Shown in pieces: positions 7,772 through 17,340 of a stretch of DNA of 64,000 nucleotides. The stretch is taken from positions 58,669 to 122,668 of the forward strand of contig NZ_VOHS01000017.1 of NCBI RefSeq assembly GCF_007896845.1. The letters run 5' to 3'. A program made the position numbers and the translations under genes. The stretch's first letter is position 1, and every line of letters starts with the position of its first letter. A model generated the notes under the pieces. The model had not been told where the DNA came from. It did not search any database and saw nothing but the letters and a program-made list of their open reading frames with translations. This stretch comes from Chitinophaga pinensis (GTDB lineage Bacteria; Bacteroidota; Bacteroidia; Chitinophagales; Chitinophagaceae).

Positions 7772-9409
7772 TTATAAACTCTGGATAAATGCGGTGAGGC
7801 TTTCTCCCTGCTGCAAATTTAACTTCTTTCGCAGCCGATATCTTACCACCCGCAAACTATCCGTAGAAATACCTAATAAGGTCGCAATATCTCCGGATTC
7901 CATATTCATTTTCAGCAAGGCTACCAGTCGGAGGTCGTTTGAGGTCAGTGTATCACAGTAACGTTTCAGGTTATCAAAAAACGCCTGATGTACCTGTTCG
8001 AAGATATTCCTGAAGTCTACCCAATATTGATCATGATTGAAGCTATGATTGATCTGGGAGAGCAATTGTTTGAGTTGTTTTTTCTGATCGCGCTTGTCTT
8101 CTTTGACCATTTCGTCCAGACGCACGCGCAGTTCTTCCAGCAATTGATTCTTCTGAATAAGGTGCAGGGTATGTGTGGTCAATTCGCGGGAGCGGACTTC
8201 CAGTTCTTCCTTCAGTTTACCTTCCTGTAGCTGTTTGTTCTGCAGGGCGGCTTCCATCAGTTCTTTCTCTGTTTCGAAGATCTGCCGGTGTTGCATGCGC
8301 AGTATCTGTTCGTTACGGATCTTCAGGCGTTGACGGCTGATGATCAGCAATCCAAGGGCAACGAGTAATAATACAACGAGCACGATGGCAACGGTCATGA
8401 TGCGGTTGGTTTTCCGGGCGTTCTGTAAGCGCTCTATTTCATTATTCTTTTTTTCAATATCATAAACAGACTGCAACAGGGCTACCTGTTTACTGTTTTC
8501 GTCTGAGTAGGTTTCCAGCAGGTATTGGCGACTCAATTCCAGATAATAGAATGCGCTGTCATTGGTCCCTGCCAGATGATGCGCTTTGGCCAGATCGCGG
8601 TAGGCGCCACTGAGCTGACGTTGTTCATGTAATTCCAGTGCGAGTACAAGGGCACGGCGCGTCTGATAAAGTGCTTCAGGATAATGACCTGTTTTGCGGG
8701 ATACATCGCCGAGGTTGTTTAATATTTCTATACGGGCCAGTTTATCGCCGGCGGCCATATTCAGGTCAAGTGCTTTTTTAAAATACAAGGCGGCGGAGTC
8801 ATAAACGGCCTGATCCTCGTAAATACTGCCAATGTTCTCATAGATCTTGGACATTCCCTTTTTATCATCTGCCAGCAGATAGGTGGAGAGGGCATGCCGT
8901 TGATAGAGAAAGGCGCTGTCATAATCCTGTTCTTTCTCATAGAGGTGACCGATCATACCATAGGTGAGGGCGACACCGGCGTTATCATGTATGGAACGAT
9001 AGATATCAAGTGCCTGTTCATAGTTTTCACGAGAGCGTTCAGGCTGCTTATTATAATAATACAATACACCGATCTCGTTAAGATTGCCAGCCAGTTGTTG
9101 GGAGGCGTTTGCTTTACGATAGATGCTGATAGCCTGCAGATGGTAATCCAAAGCTTGTGGGAAATGCCCGAGGTGGAAGCAGACCTGTCCCATCTGGGAT
9201 AGACAGTTAGCGGCTGCCAGCTGATCTTTCTTTTCTATGGCCCGGTTATAGGCGTTTTTCAGTTCCAGAAAGCTGGAATCAGGTTTAATCTGTTCATAAT
9301 CATCACCATCGAACTGTTGCAGTTTTGACAGCTTTTCATTTTGTGCAGGCAGCTCAACGGACAATAGTCCGCCTAAAATCAACAGTAGAAAGAAACGCAT
9401 CGCAAACAT
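7772..9409 (-). CDS. TPR - transmembrane - coiled-coil - HTH regulator
   Basis: A 545-aa protein of the Bacteroidota TPR/LuxR-like class. Residues 1-22 are a signal or membrane anchor. About seven TPR units follow (residues 55-300; repeated pattern such as ALDYHLQAISIYRK, AGNLNEIGVLYYY). Next come one transmembrane helix near 335-355 (IMTVAIVLVVLLLVALGLLI), a long coiled coil to about 440, and a C-terminal helix-turn-helix (TSNDLRLVALLKMNM, IATLLGISTDSLRVVRYRLRKKL). This layout suggests that a periplasmic TPR sensor controls a cytoplasmic DNA-binding domain. The target genes are unknown; no susCD pair is adjacent. Confidence 0.88.
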   Translation of the reverse strand: MFAMRFFLLLILGGLLSVELPAQNEKLSKLQQFDGDDYEQIKPDSSFLELKNAYNRAIEKKDQLAAANCLSQMGQVCFHLGHFPQALDYHLQAISIYRKANASQQLAGNLNEIGVLYYYNKQPERSRENYEQALDIYRSIHDNAGVALTYGMIGHLYEKEQDYDSAFLYQRHALSTYLLADDKKGMSKIYENIGSIYEDQAVYDSAALYFKKALDLNMAAGDKLARIEILNNLGDVSRKTGHYPEALYQTRRALVLALELHEQRQLSGAYRDLAKAHHLAGTNDSAFYYLELSRQYLLETYSDENSKQVALLQSVYDIEKKNNEIERLQNARKTNRIMTVAIVLVVLLLVALGLLIISRQRLKIRNEQILRMQHRQIFETEKELMEAALQNKQLQEGKLKEELEVRSRELTTHTLHLIQKNQLLEELRVRLDEMVKEDKRDQKKQLKQLLSQINHSFNHDQYWVDFRNIFEQVHQAFFDNLKRYCDTLTSNDLRLVALLKMNMESGDIATLLGISTDSLRVVRYRLRKKLNLQQGESLTAFIQSL

Positions 9410-9711
9410 AATCAGCAGATAAAGCGCAAAGAAACAGCATGAATGTTATCTTATTGTTAAGCGGGCAAGTCTTCTGTTGTATTCCGGATAGAATCTGACG
9501 ACGCCACTTCTGACAGCTGTGGTTCCCCTATTGGCATCACTTCTTGTTATGAGCAATAACCTATGGTTATCCCACCCTATATAACTCACTCATTTACAAC
9601 ACACAACTGAATTATCGCTTTTTCACCCGACGAGCATAGTCTACCAAACAAGTAGATTGATTTATATTTGCGAATCAATTCATAGCTTTAAGGTGTGTAA
9701 ACAACAACAAA
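9410..9711. other. Divergent intergenic region with one promoter element
   Basis: About 300 bp between the TPR regulator (minus) and the AhpD-like gene (plus). A TATATTTG -7 element is present on the plus strand at 9663-9670, about 42 bp before the ATG at 9712. No gene, repeat or strong hairpin was seen in the remainder. Confidence 0.6.
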
Positions 9712-10065
9712 ATGGCAGACGAGATACAAGCTTTTAATGATTACCGCGCCAAAATGAACGAGGTAATCCTGGGAAAACAGAATAAGGTCATTAACCGTTT
9801 ATTTAACCTTGATACAAATACTTACGCTGAGGGTGCGTTGAGCACCAAGGTGAAGGAAATGCTGGGATTGGTTTCGTCAATGGTGCTCCGCTGCGATGAC
9901 TGTATCAAATATCACCTGGGAAAATGCCACGAACAGGGCATTACTACAGAAGAAATGTATGAGATCTTTGCCGTAGCTAACATTGTTGGCGGTACTATAG
10001 TGATACCACACACCAGAAGAGCGGCCGAATACTGGGAAGCGTTACAGCAACAGGAACAGGCATAA
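9712..10065 (+). CDS. Carboxymuconolactone decarboxylase / AhpD-like protein
   Basis: A 117-aa single-domain protein of the CMD/AhpD family. The CxxC redox motif is visible in VLRCDDCIKYHLGKC around residues 63-75, with the following His typical of AhpD-like proteins. This points to a small thiol-peroxidase-like or reductase role rather than true carboxymuconolactone decarboxylation. It is followed after 100 bp by the 2-oxoacid:ferredoxin oxidoreductase gene, which has its own -7 element, so co-transcription is optional. The substrate cannot be told. Confidence 0.9.
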   Translation: MADEIQAFNDYRAKMNEVILGKQNKVINRLFNLDTNTYAEGALSTKVKEMLGLVSSMVLRCDDCIKYHLGKCHEQGITTEEMYEIFAVANIVGGTIVIPHTRRAAEYWEALQQQEQA

Positions 10066-10123
10066 ATTAAAGGGGGAAGGAGAAGTATTCCTTTTTGCGT
10101 AAACCGCGAAGAGTAACAATTCG

Positions 10124-10131
10124 TAACTTTG
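10124..10131 (+). promoter_or_regulatory. -7 element upstream of the 2-oxoacid:ferredoxin oxidoreductase gene
   Basis: TAACTTTG matches TAnnTTTG, 35 nt before the start codon at 10167. A TTTTTG lies 26 bases further upstream, longer than the usual spacing, so the -33 box is doubtful. Confidence 0.45.
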
Positions 10132-10166
10132 CCCACCGTTTTTTTCTTTTTCTTTAAAACATTCAG

Positions 10167-11201
10167 ATGTCAACAGCTACTATAGCTCCGCAGACGTTAA
10201 CGGCGAAGGATTTTGCAACGGACCAGGAAGTACGCTGGTGCCCAGGTTGTGGAGACTACTCTATATTAAAACAAGTACAGACTATTATGCCCGGTCTGGG
10301 CATTCCGAAGGAGAATATTGTGATTGTATCCGGTATCGGTTGCTCTTCACGTTTTCCTTATTATATGAACACTTACGGTATGCACTCCATCCATGGTCGT
10401 GCTACTGCTATCGCTTCCGGCCTGAAAGCTGTACGCCCTGAACTGAGCGTTTGGGTAGTAACCGGTGATGGTGACGGTCTCTCCATCGGGGGTAACCATA
10501 CCATCCACCTGCTGCGCCGTAACTTCGATATCAACGTAATGTTGTTCAATAACCAGATCTATGGTTTGACGAAAGGCCAGTACTCTCCTACCTCAGAAGA
10601 GAACAAAGTGACGAAATCCACTCCTTTCGGCAGTATTGACCATCCGTTCAATCCGCTGGCGCTGGCATTGGGAGCTGATGCTACCTTTATTGCCCGCAGT
10701 ATGGACCGTGATCCGAAACACCTGCAGGAAATGCTGAAACGCAGCCATGCTCATAAAGGTGCTTCCTTCCTTGAGATCTATCAGAACTGTAACATCTTCA
10801 ATGATGGTGCATTCGAGGTATTTACAGAAAAAGGCAGCAAGCTTGAAGAAACCCTTATGGTGGAACAAGGTCAACCGTTGATCTTTGGTGCACAGAAGAA
10901 TAAGGGTATCCGTCTGGATGGTTTAAAACCTGTTGTAGTGGAACTGGGTGGCGAATACAGCGCTGAAGACCTCTGGATCCATGATGAGAAAGATTTTTAT
11001 AAAGCACAGATCCTTACCCGCATGTTCGACGATCCTCGTATAGAAGGTCACCTGCCACGTCCTTTTGGCGTGTTCTATCAGGCCTTCCGTCCTACTTACG
11101 AAGATCAGCTGAACTTCCAGACAGAAGACGCACTGGCTAAAAAAGGCCCTGGCGATCTGGACAAGTTACTGGCAGGTAGAGAAACCTGGACTATCAAATA
11201 G
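10167..11201 (+). CDS. korB: 2-oxoacid:ferredoxin oxidoreductase, beta subunit
   Basis: The 344-aa protein is the thiamine-diphosphate-binding beta subunit of the enzyme that converts 2-oxoglutarate (or another 2-oxoacid) and CoA to acyl-CoA, CO2 and reduced ferredoxin. WCPGCGDYSIL near residue 24, GIGCSSRFPYY, and the ThDP/Mg motif GDGDGLSIGGNHT with LFNNQIYGLTKGQ downstream are diagnostic. The alpha subunit gene, usually directly upstream, is not next to it in this window. A strong terminator follows. The specific 2-oxoacid is inferred from family similarity. Confidence 0.93.
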   Translation: MSTATIAPQTLTAKDFATDQEVRWCPGCGDYSILKQVQTIMPGLGIPKENIVIVSGIGCSSRFPYYMNTYGMHSIHGRATAIASGLKAVRPELSVWVVTGDGDGLSIGGNHTIHLLRRNFDINVMLFNNQIYGLTKGQYSPTSEENKVTKSTPFGSIDHPFNPLALALGADATFIARSMDRDPKHLQEMLKRSHAHKGASFLEIYQNCNIFNDGAFEVFTEKGSKLEETLMVEQGQPLIFGAQKNKGIRLDGLKPVVVELGGEYSAEDLWIHDEKDFYKAQILTRMFDDPRIEGHLPRPFGVFYQAFRPTYEDQLNFQTEDALAKKGPGDLDKLLAGRETWTIK

Positions 11202-11228
11202 GTTAATTACCACCACCAATAAAAAAGA

Positions 11229-11255
11229 AAAAGCCATTCGTTATGAATGGCTTTT
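11229..11255. terminator. Bidirectional terminator between korB and the LysE gene
   Basis: An 11-bp stem (11229-11239 with 11245-11255; GCCATTC/GAATGGC core) has a T-rich tail on the plus strand and an A-rich lead that gives T on the minus strand. It lies between convergent genes. Confidence 0.85.
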
Positions 11256-11278
11256 CTTTTTATATACATGTCTTTGTA

Positions 11279-11920
11279 TTAGTGTCCTGTGATTGCTGCC
11301 GGATCAAACAGCACTTTGTATAATAATATCACACCAAACACAATCAGGCTCACCCCGGCTATCCTGTTCAGCCATACCACATTGCTTAAAGTCAGCTTAT
11401 GCCTGATCTTATCAGCTACGAAGACTTTCAGTACATCGGTGGATAATACCCATGCCAGACAGGTCAGGTACATCACTACGCGATGCCCTACAGTAGTAGA
11501 GCTGTTGGCCACACATACTCCCAACCAGAAGATGATCACACCCGGGTTCAGCGTATTCATCAGGAACCCTGCCAGCCATATTTTCAGATAATCGTGTGTG
11601 CGGAACATCTCAGGACGTTCGTCTCCTGTACTGATAGTGACCTTTTTGAAAAACAGGCCGTAGATACCCATGCATACCAGAAGGATACCTCCGATAATGC
11701 CGATATATTGTTTGTATTCTTCAAGACCGGTAATGAAAGACGTAGCCAGATTGCCCGTCAGTACAAAAAAGATATCACTGAATGACACTCCCAAAGCGAA
11801 GCTGACCCCTGCCTTAAAACCGTTGTTGATACTATACTTTATAATGGCAAAGATGACAGGACCTACCGATATTGATAGAAAGAGGCCCAACACCATGCCC
11901 GCTGCCAGTGCTGCTATCAT
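11279..11920 (-). CDS. LysE family transporter
   Basis: A 213-aa inner-membrane protein with six predicted helices. The N-terminal GLFLSISVGPVIFAIIKYSI and the later AGFLMNTLNPGVIIFWLG are the paired signatures of the LysE/RhtB exporter family, which export amino acids or related small molecules. The substrate cannot be assigned. It is convergent with korB and shares its terminator. Length and start (MIAALAAGMVLG) are normal for the family. Confidence 0.9.
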   Translation of the reverse strand: MIAALAAGMVLGLFLSISVGPVIFAIIKYSINNGFKAGVSFALGVSFSDIFFVLTGNLATSFITGLEEYKQYIGIIGGILLVCMGIYGLFFKKVTISTGDERPEMFRTHDYLKIWLAGFLMNTLNPGVIIFWLGVCVANSSTTVGHRVVMYLTCLAWVLSTDVLKVFVADKIRHKLTLSNVVWLNRIAGVSLIVFGVILLYKVLFDPAAITGH

Positions 11921-11974
11921 GCGCTACAAAATTCCGTTGCCGTTACTCTTACGGCTATCCTTAGTAATAAAAAA

Positions 11975-12002
11975 GGGTAACTTTAATTGCTGAAAGTTAC
12001 CC
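11975..12002 (-). terminator. Terminator after the GH3 gene
   Basis: A 10-bp stem GGGTAACTTT/AAAGTTACCC (11975-11984 with 11993-12002) is followed on the minus strand by a T-run. It lies 30 bp beyond the stop of the GH3 gene. Confidence 0.85.
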
Positions 12003-12032
12003 ATCTTTTTATTAATAAAATCGTTAAAATTC

Positions 12033-13565
12033 TTAAACTGACTTCACGCTTAGGAACTGTTCCCAGTCTTTCAGCTTGTCGCCTTTCAGTACACGTGGGA
12101 ATTTATTCATCGCACCTTCCTTGCCTTTCGCTCTCATATAGTCGATGAATACTTCATTCGGCAATACTTCTACGAACAGCTCTTTCAGGGCGGAAGTTCT
12201 TTCCACTGCGTAGTCATCGTTCACTTCACTGAGTGTCTGATCGATGATCTCACGTACACGGTTACTGTCTACATTCACATCATCTGTACCGATGTACCAG
12301 CGATGTGCAAACAATCCATCATACGGGAAACCTGCTACGGTGAATTCTCTGATGGTAATACCCATCTTCTTCTGCACCATATCGATCGCTTTGTTCATGT
12401 TGTCGATACTCATGTGTTCTCCGCAAAGGCTGAGGAACTGTTTGGTACGGCCCACGATCACGATCTCATGTTCTTTTACCGAGGTGAACTTCACCACATC
12501 ACCGATGAGGTAACGCCATGCACCTGCACAGGTAGACAGCATTACTGCATACTCCACATCTTCCACTACTTCATGGATCATATAAGCCTTCGGATTGGGC
12601 TTTACCTCGCCATCAGCAGTAAAGTTTTCTTCATTGAAAGGAATAAACTCGTAGAAGATACCGGTATTCAGTACCAGCTTGATACCTCTTACACCCGGTC
12701 TGGCCTGAAAACCGAAGGAACCTTCGGAAGCCATATAGGTTTCGATGAAGTTGATCGGCTTACCCAGTAATTTCTGGAAGCTGTCACGATAAGGCTCAAA
12801 AGATACCCCACCATGAATATATACAGCCAGGTTCGGCCATATCTCGTGAATGTTTTTTACACCGTGATACTTGATGATCTCGGCTAATACGATCTGCACC
12901 CATGCCGGTACGCCACATACCGTTCCTACGTCCCATTGTTTCGCCTTACGAACGATCAGCTTGATACGCTGCTCCCAGTTCGGCTTCCTCGATATGTTAC
13001 CTCCCGGTTTATAGAAACGTCTGAACCAGCGCGGAATGTTCTTCGCCTGTATACCGCTCATGTCACCTTCGTAGTAGTCACCTTTCTCATAAAGGGCGGT
13101 AGTACCACCCAGCATCAGGATTCCCTTAGTAAAGGACTTGGGAGGAATATTGAAGTTAGCCATGGAGTACAGCTGCTTTACGCCCACTTTCTTGACGTTT
13201 TTCAGCATATCCTTAGTAACTGGAATATGTTTACTTGCCGACTCCGATGTACCAGAGCTCAGAGCAAAGTATTTGATTTTTTCAGGCCAGCTTACGTTTG
13301 CCTGTCCTTCCAGACACTTATGCCACCACTCAGCGTGCATCTTGTTATAGTTATGCACCGGTATGGCAGAACGGTACTGAGCCGTAATATTTGGACTGTT
13401 CAGGATTTCCTGGAATTTGTAATGCTGTCCAAACTGCGTGTCCTTCGCCTTCCCCAGCAATCTCCTTAATACCTGTAGCTGATATTGGCGGGGTGTCCCT
13501 AACTTAAATGTGAATTTCTTCCTGATGCGCAGTGACCTGGATATAAGATTACCTAAAATGGCCAT
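12033..13565 (-). CDS. GH3 auxin-responsive promoter family protein (acyl-adenylate-forming)
   Basis: A 510-aa member of the GH3 family, named for plant enzymes that conjugate amino acids to acyl hormones through an acyl-adenylate. The ATP-binding signature is FALSSGTSESASKHIP near residue 100; later motifs include YMASEGSFGFQA near 285 and YLIGDVVKF with GRTKQFLSLCGEH near 355-385. Bacterial GH3 proteins are common in Bacteroidota, but their substrates are mostly unknown; there is no reason here to infer auxin. It is a single gene with its own promoter and terminator. Confidence 0.92.
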   Translation of the reverse strand: MAILGNLISRSLRIRKKFTFKLGTPRQYQLQVLRRLLGKAKDTQFGQHYKFQEILNSPNITAQYRSAIPVHNYNKMHAEWWHKCLEGQANVSWPEKIKYFALSSGTSESASKHIPVTKDMLKNVKKVGVKQLYSMANFNIPPKSFTKGILMLGGTTALYEKGDYYEGDMSGIQAKNIPRWFRRFYKPGGNISRKPNWEQRIKLIVRKAKQWDVGTVCGVPAWVQIVLAEIIKYHGVKNIHEIWPNLAVYIHGGVSFEPYRDSFQKLLGKPINFIETYMASEGSFGFQARPGVRGIKLVLNTGIFYEFIPFNEENFTADGEVKPNPKAYMIHEVVEDVEYAVMLSTCAGAWRYLIGDVVKFTSVKEHEIVIVGRTKQFLSLCGEHMSIDNMNKAIDMVQKKMGITIREFTVAGFPYDGLFAHRWYIGTDDVNVDSNRVREIIDQTLSEVNDDYAVERTSALKELFVEVLPNEVFIDYMRAKGKEGAMNKFPRVLKGDKLKDWEQFLSVKSV

Positions 13566-13592
13566 TTAATTTTCCTTCTCATTTATTAGCTG

Positions 13593-13600
13593 CAAAAATA
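13593..13600 (-). promoter_or_regulatory. -7 element of the GH3 promoter
   Basis: The minus strand reads TATTTTTG, matching TAnnTTTG, 27 nt upstream of the ATG at 13565. Confidence 0.5.
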
Positions 13601-13711
13601 CGCCGATTTTAGATTGCGACGGCCGGAATTTGAATCAGTGGCATTTGACCACTGCCAATCTTACACAAACATATTAACAAAAACGATATGGTTAGAAAAA
13701 AAATTCCCGCG

Positions 13712-13719
13712 TACCTTTG
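13712..13719 (+). promoter_or_regulatory. -7 element four bases before the suhB start codon
   Basis: TACCTTTG is followed by four bases and the ATG at 13724. This argues against the longer ORF beginning at 13688 and implies a near-leaderless transcript. Confidence 0.45.
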
Positions 13720-13723
13720 CCCC

Positions 13724-14497
13724 ATGTTAAAAGCTACCCTACTCAAAGCAACAAAAGCCGGCGGAGATGTTCTACAGCAATACTTTAACGGCTCTTTTGA
13801 GGTAACCAGCAAAAGTTCAGTGAATGACCTCGTTACCGAAGCCGATAAGAATGCAGAAACGGCGATATTCAGTGTGATCAGGGAAAACTTTCCCCAGCAC
13901 TTTATCCTGAGCGAAGAATCCGGAGAGCTTGTCTCTGACTCCAATGTCAAATGGATCATTGACCCGCTGGATGGTACGGTCAATTTTGCGCATGGCATTC
14001 CCATCTGTTGCGTATCTATCGGTGTAGAACAGGATGGTGAAATGATTCTGGGTGCTGTATATAATCCATTCCTGAATGAGTTCTTCTTTGCAGAAAAAGG
14101 ACAGGGCGCTTACCTGAATGATAAACGCATCCGGGTATCAACAAAAACAGAAATGAACAAAGCCTGCATGGTAACTGGTTTCCCGTATACCTGGGGTGAA
14201 TATACTCATAGCCCGATCGAAGTGTTTGAGTACTTCGTAAAGCAAGGTCAGCCGGTACGCCGCCTCGGTTCTGCTGCTATTGACCTTTGTTGGGTAGCTA
14301 CCGGTCGCTTTGATGGTTATTATGAACACAGTCTGAACGCATGGGATGCCGCTGCCGGTTTCCTGATGGTGGAAGAAGCTGGTGGTAAGGTAACTGACTT
14401 CAAAGGCAACCGCTACTCTCCATACCAGCGTACACTGATTGCCACCAATGGCCTTATCCACGAGCCGTTGGTAGATATCGTTAACGGTAAATACTAA
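13724..14497 (+). CDS. suhB: Inositol monophosphatase family protein
   Basis: The start at 13724 (MLKATLLKATKAGGDVL) matches the usual family N-terminus and gives 257 aa. The metal-binding motifs are complete: LSEESGE near 65, IIDPLDGTVNFAHG near 85-98 and AWDAAAGFLMVEEAGG near 205-220. These Mg-dependent phosphatases hydrolyse inositol monophosphates and similar sugar phosphates; SuhB homologues also bind the transcription complex in some bacteria. The next gene, thiL, starts 12 bp downstream, so both are likely one operon ending at the terminator at 15562. Confidence 0.92.
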   Translation: MLKATLLKATKAGGDVLQQYFNGSFEVTSKSSVNDLVTEADKNAETAIFSVIRENFPQHFILSEESGELVSDSNVKWIIDPLDGTVNFAHGIPICCVSIGVEQDGEMILGAVYNPFLNEFFFAEKGQGAYLNDKRIRVSTKTEMNKACMVTGFPYTWGEYTHSPIEVFEYFVKQGQPVRRLGSAAIDLCWVATGRFDGYYEHSLNAWDAAAGFLMVEEAGGKVTDFKGNRYSPYQRTLIATNGLIHEPLVDIVNGKY

Positions 14498-14509
14498 TCT
14501 TCATACACC

Positions 14510-15544
14510 ATGAGTGACGAAAGAACAGAGATTAACTCCCTCGGGGAGTTCGGATTAATAGAACTCCTTACAAAAAATATCGAAATTCAACAGGCAAGCA
14601 CCATCCTCGGAGTAGGCGATGATGCGGCTGTCATTGATCATTTCGGACGACAGACAGTTATTTCCACTGACATGCTCGTAGAAGGCATTCACTTTGACCT
14701 GATGTATACACCACTTAAACACCTGGGGTATAAATCTGTTGTGGTGAATCTTTCTGACATCTATGCAATGAATGCAACTCCTACACAAATCACTGTGAGT
14801 ATTGCATTCAGTAACCGTTTCTCTGTAGATGCGCTGAGCGAATTCTACGAAGGCGTTTATGCAGCCTGCGAGAAATATGGCGTAGATCTGATCGGCGGCG
14901 ATACATCCTCCTCCCAGAAAGGCTTTATTATCAGCATTACAGCTATCGGTGAAGTAGCTCCTGACAAATTTGTAAAACGATCCACCGCACAGAAAGGCGA
15001 TCTGCTTTGTGTATCCGGCGATCTGGGTGCCGCATTCCTCGGTCTGACCATACTTGAAAGAGAGAAGAAAATCTATCTGGAAAGTCCGCAGTTACAACCT
15101 GATCTGGAAAACCAGAGCTATGTGATCGGCCGCCTTCTCAAGCCGGAAGCCCGCCGTGATATTATCAGTTTCCTCGAAGAACAGGATATTCACCCTACTT
15201 CTATGATGGATGTAAGTGATGGACTGAGCTCTGAAATCCTGCATATCTGCAAACAAAGCAATCTTGGTGTAAAACTGTATGAGGATAAAATTCCTATTGC
15301 CAACGAAACAAAGGAACTGGCACTGAAATTCAGTCTGGACCCTACAGCGGCAGCATTGAGCGGTGGAGAAGATTACGAACTGCTCTTCACCATCAAACAG
15401 GAAGACCACGATAAGATCGTGCTGTCAGAACAGATCAGTGTTATCGGTTATATGGATGATATCAGCGAAGGCGCGCATATCCTGACAAAAGGTGGCAACA
15501 AATTCAAACTTGTTTCTCAGGGATGGAATGCCTTTCAGCAATAA
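14510..15544 (+). CDS. thiL: Thiamine-monophosphate kinase
   Basis: The 344-aa product phosphorylates thiamine monophosphate to the active cofactor thiamine diphosphate in the cytoplasm. It begins with the GEFGLIELL segment typical of ThiL, then GVGDDAAVI near residue 40 and STDMLVEGIHFD near 55, both Mg/ATP-binding motifs of the AIR synthase-like fold. LIGGDTSSS and MMDVSDGLSSE follow, and SGGEDYELLFT is near the C-terminus. All key motifs are present. It lies 12 bp after suhB and ends before a strong terminator. Confidence 0.95.
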   Translation: MSDERTEINSLGEFGLIELLTKNIEIQQASTILGVGDDAAVIDHFGRQTVISTDMLVEGIHFDLMYTPLKHLGYKSVVVNLSDIYAMNATPTQITVSIAFSNRFSVDALSEFYEGVYAACEKYGVDLIGGDTSSSQKGFIISITAIGEVAPDKFVKRSTAQKGDLLCVSGDLGAAFLGLTILEREKKIYLESPQLQPDLENQSYVIGRLLKPEARRDIISFLEEQDIHPTSMMDVSDGLSSEILHICKQSNLGVKLYEDKIPIANETKELALKFSLDPTAAALSGGEDYELLFTIKQEDHDKIVLSEQISVIGYMDDISEGAHILTKGGNKFKLVSQGWNAFQQ

Positions 15545-15561
15545 ATTTATACGCCATCATA

Positions 15562-15592
15562 CAAAAGGCGTCCTGTGACAGGACGCCTTTTG
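15562..15592 (+). terminator. Terminator after thiL
   Basis: A 14-bp stem with a 3-nt loop (15562-15575 with 15579-15592; core GGCGTCCTGT) followed by TCTTTAAT, 18 bp after the thiL stop. The symmetric A/T ends could also serve the convergent gene at 15646. Confidence 0.85.
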
Positions 15593-15645
15593 TCTTTAAT
15601 ATCTGAATAGCGGGATATACTATTTACACCCGACTGATGCTTCAT

Positions 15646-17319
15646 TTAATTGACCTCTACGATGACCGTCTGGCTATTATGCGTTGGCGGCAATATTCCT
15701 GAGAATACACAGAATTTCAGATGATAAGTTCCCGGTTCATCAGGCATAATTACTTCCATACGTATCAAACGTCTTTCGATCGCCCGGCTGACAGCGAGGT
15801 CTGATTTCACACCACTCTGTGCTTCAAGAAACGCATAACCGACTACGGCCTCATTGGCTTTGTCAACCGGTACCGGTCCGTTATACCCATTCTTCAAATG
15901 CAGGATAAAAGGCATCCGCTCTCCCCTTTTCACCTTCACTTTTTTCATAGCAGTTTCCAGTGTGATCAGGGAATAAGAGTAGTATGGATCCGCGCTATAG
16001 GCATTCCATGGTCCTTTTACAGTAGTGAAGCTTTCTGAATAGGGCAGTTTGTTGTCAGGGGTGAATGTGATCATTGCGGGCTTGCCCCACAGCTGTTTTT
16101 CTGTATCCCAGTAGTTGTACTGATTACGGCGGTTGTAACGGTTATTGACTACATATGCCAGTTCACCGCTATAGAACATATACTTGGAAGGCCATTGATA
16201 ACTGTTGATGAATACTACCGGTCTGCCGGCAGCATGTTTTTTCATCTCTTCTGCCCATGGCTTATTATGATGGATCTCGGGACGGATCGTTACTCCCGGT
16301 ATGAAATCCCACACCATATATACCCTTGTCACCATCACCAAAAAAAGCGTAATAATAGCGAGGTATGGCAGTATACGTAATGACCATTTCAGGAAGCGTT
16401 TTCTGCGTACCGCCTGATGAGCCAGTATCATGGCAGGCGTGAACAACATCACCGTCCAGTTGGTCTCTACCCTGCCTTTGAAAGTGCTGAGCAGGAAAAA
16501 TGCCAATACGCCGATCACACTGAATTTGAGTGCTCTTTCAAAAGCGCTCTGTATCGGACATACAAATGCATAATACAGCACGAGCCATCCGGCTACAGGA
16601 CCAAACAACATGATCTGTCCGAGTACATACTCTATGGTGTAATTGATACTATAACTGCTGGCATTGCGTTCTACGAGGTGGTATTGCAATGACGGAAAGT
16701 TATGTGCATACTGCCAGTAGAGATGCGGTATGAAAAGGATGGTCGTAACGATGCAGGCTACATAGAATTTAAATACGCGCAGCAGGTTCAGGTTGGAGAT
16801 CAGAGTAAAGCCAACGATCAGAATACCGTGGTATTTACTGTAGAACATCAACGCCATACTCAGGGCCAGCAGCATTGTATTCTTCCAGCTCTGTTGTTCC
16901 AGAAAATTGCTATATACCAGAAAGAAGAGAGAAGTAAAAAAGATCAGAGGAATATCAGGTACTGCCAGTATACCACCCAGCTGCATGGCTCCCATGAGGC
17001 AAAGCAGCAGATAAAACAGTTTGTTATCCCTGCGGGGTATCAGTTTATCTGTTATGATCAGTATAAACAGGTTGAGTATGACCATACCTAAACGCACGCC
17101 AAACTCATTATGGAACAAGCCATATCCCATTTTGATCAGCAAAGCTACCATCGGCGGATGATCGAAGTAGCCCCAGTCCAGATGACGGGAATAGACCCAA
17201 TAGTAGGCCTCGTCATCCATCAGCTCTGTAAATCCTGCCTGAAACAGGGCCAGTAGCAGCCATATCAGGAGGAAAAGATTCTTGTACTGGTTCTTCTTAA
17301 AATATTCTGCGATGGCCAT
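15646..17319 (-). CDS. Glycosyltransferase family 39-like membrane protein (ArnT-like)
   Basis: A 557-aa protein with about ten or more membrane segments in the first 350 residues and a soluble C-terminal domain. The signature ELMDDEAYYWVYSRHLDWGYFDHPP (residues 31-55, acidic DDE and YFDHPP) is that of GT39/ArnT-type transferases, which use polyprenyl-phosphate sugars on the periplasmic side. The acceptor could be lipid A, a glycan or a protein; the sequence does not say. It starts 21 bp after the stop of nagA on the same strand, suggesting co-transcription. Confidence 0.87.
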   Translation of the reverse strand: MAIAEYFKKNQYKNLFLLIWLLLALFQAGFTELMDDEAYYWVYSRHLDWGYFDHPPMVALLIKMGYGLFHNEFGVRLGMVILNLFILIITDKLIPRRDNKLFYLLLCLMGAMQLGGILAVPDIPLIFFTSLFFLVYSNFLEQQSWKNTMLLALSMALMFYSKYHGILIVGFTLISNLNLLRVFKFYVACIVTTILFIPHLYWQYAHNFPSLQYHLVERNASSYSINYTIEYVLGQIMLFGPVAGWLVLYYAFVCPIQSAFERALKFSVIGVLAFFLLSTFKGRVETNWTVMLFTPAMILAHQAVRRKRFLKWSLRILPYLAIITLFLVMVTRVYMVWDFIPGVTIRPEIHHNKPWAEEMKKHAAGRPVVFINSYQWPSKYMFYSGELAYVVNNRYNRRNQYNYWDTEKQLWGKPAMITFTPDNKLPYSESFTTVKGPWNAYSADPYYSYSLITLETAMKKVKVKRGERMPFILHLKNGYNGPVPVDKANEAVVGYAFLEAQSGVKSDLAVSRAIERRLIRMEVIMPDEPGTYHLKFCVFSGILPPTHNSQTVIVEVN

Positions 17320-17340
17320 GCGTATTACAGGTTGAAACCG

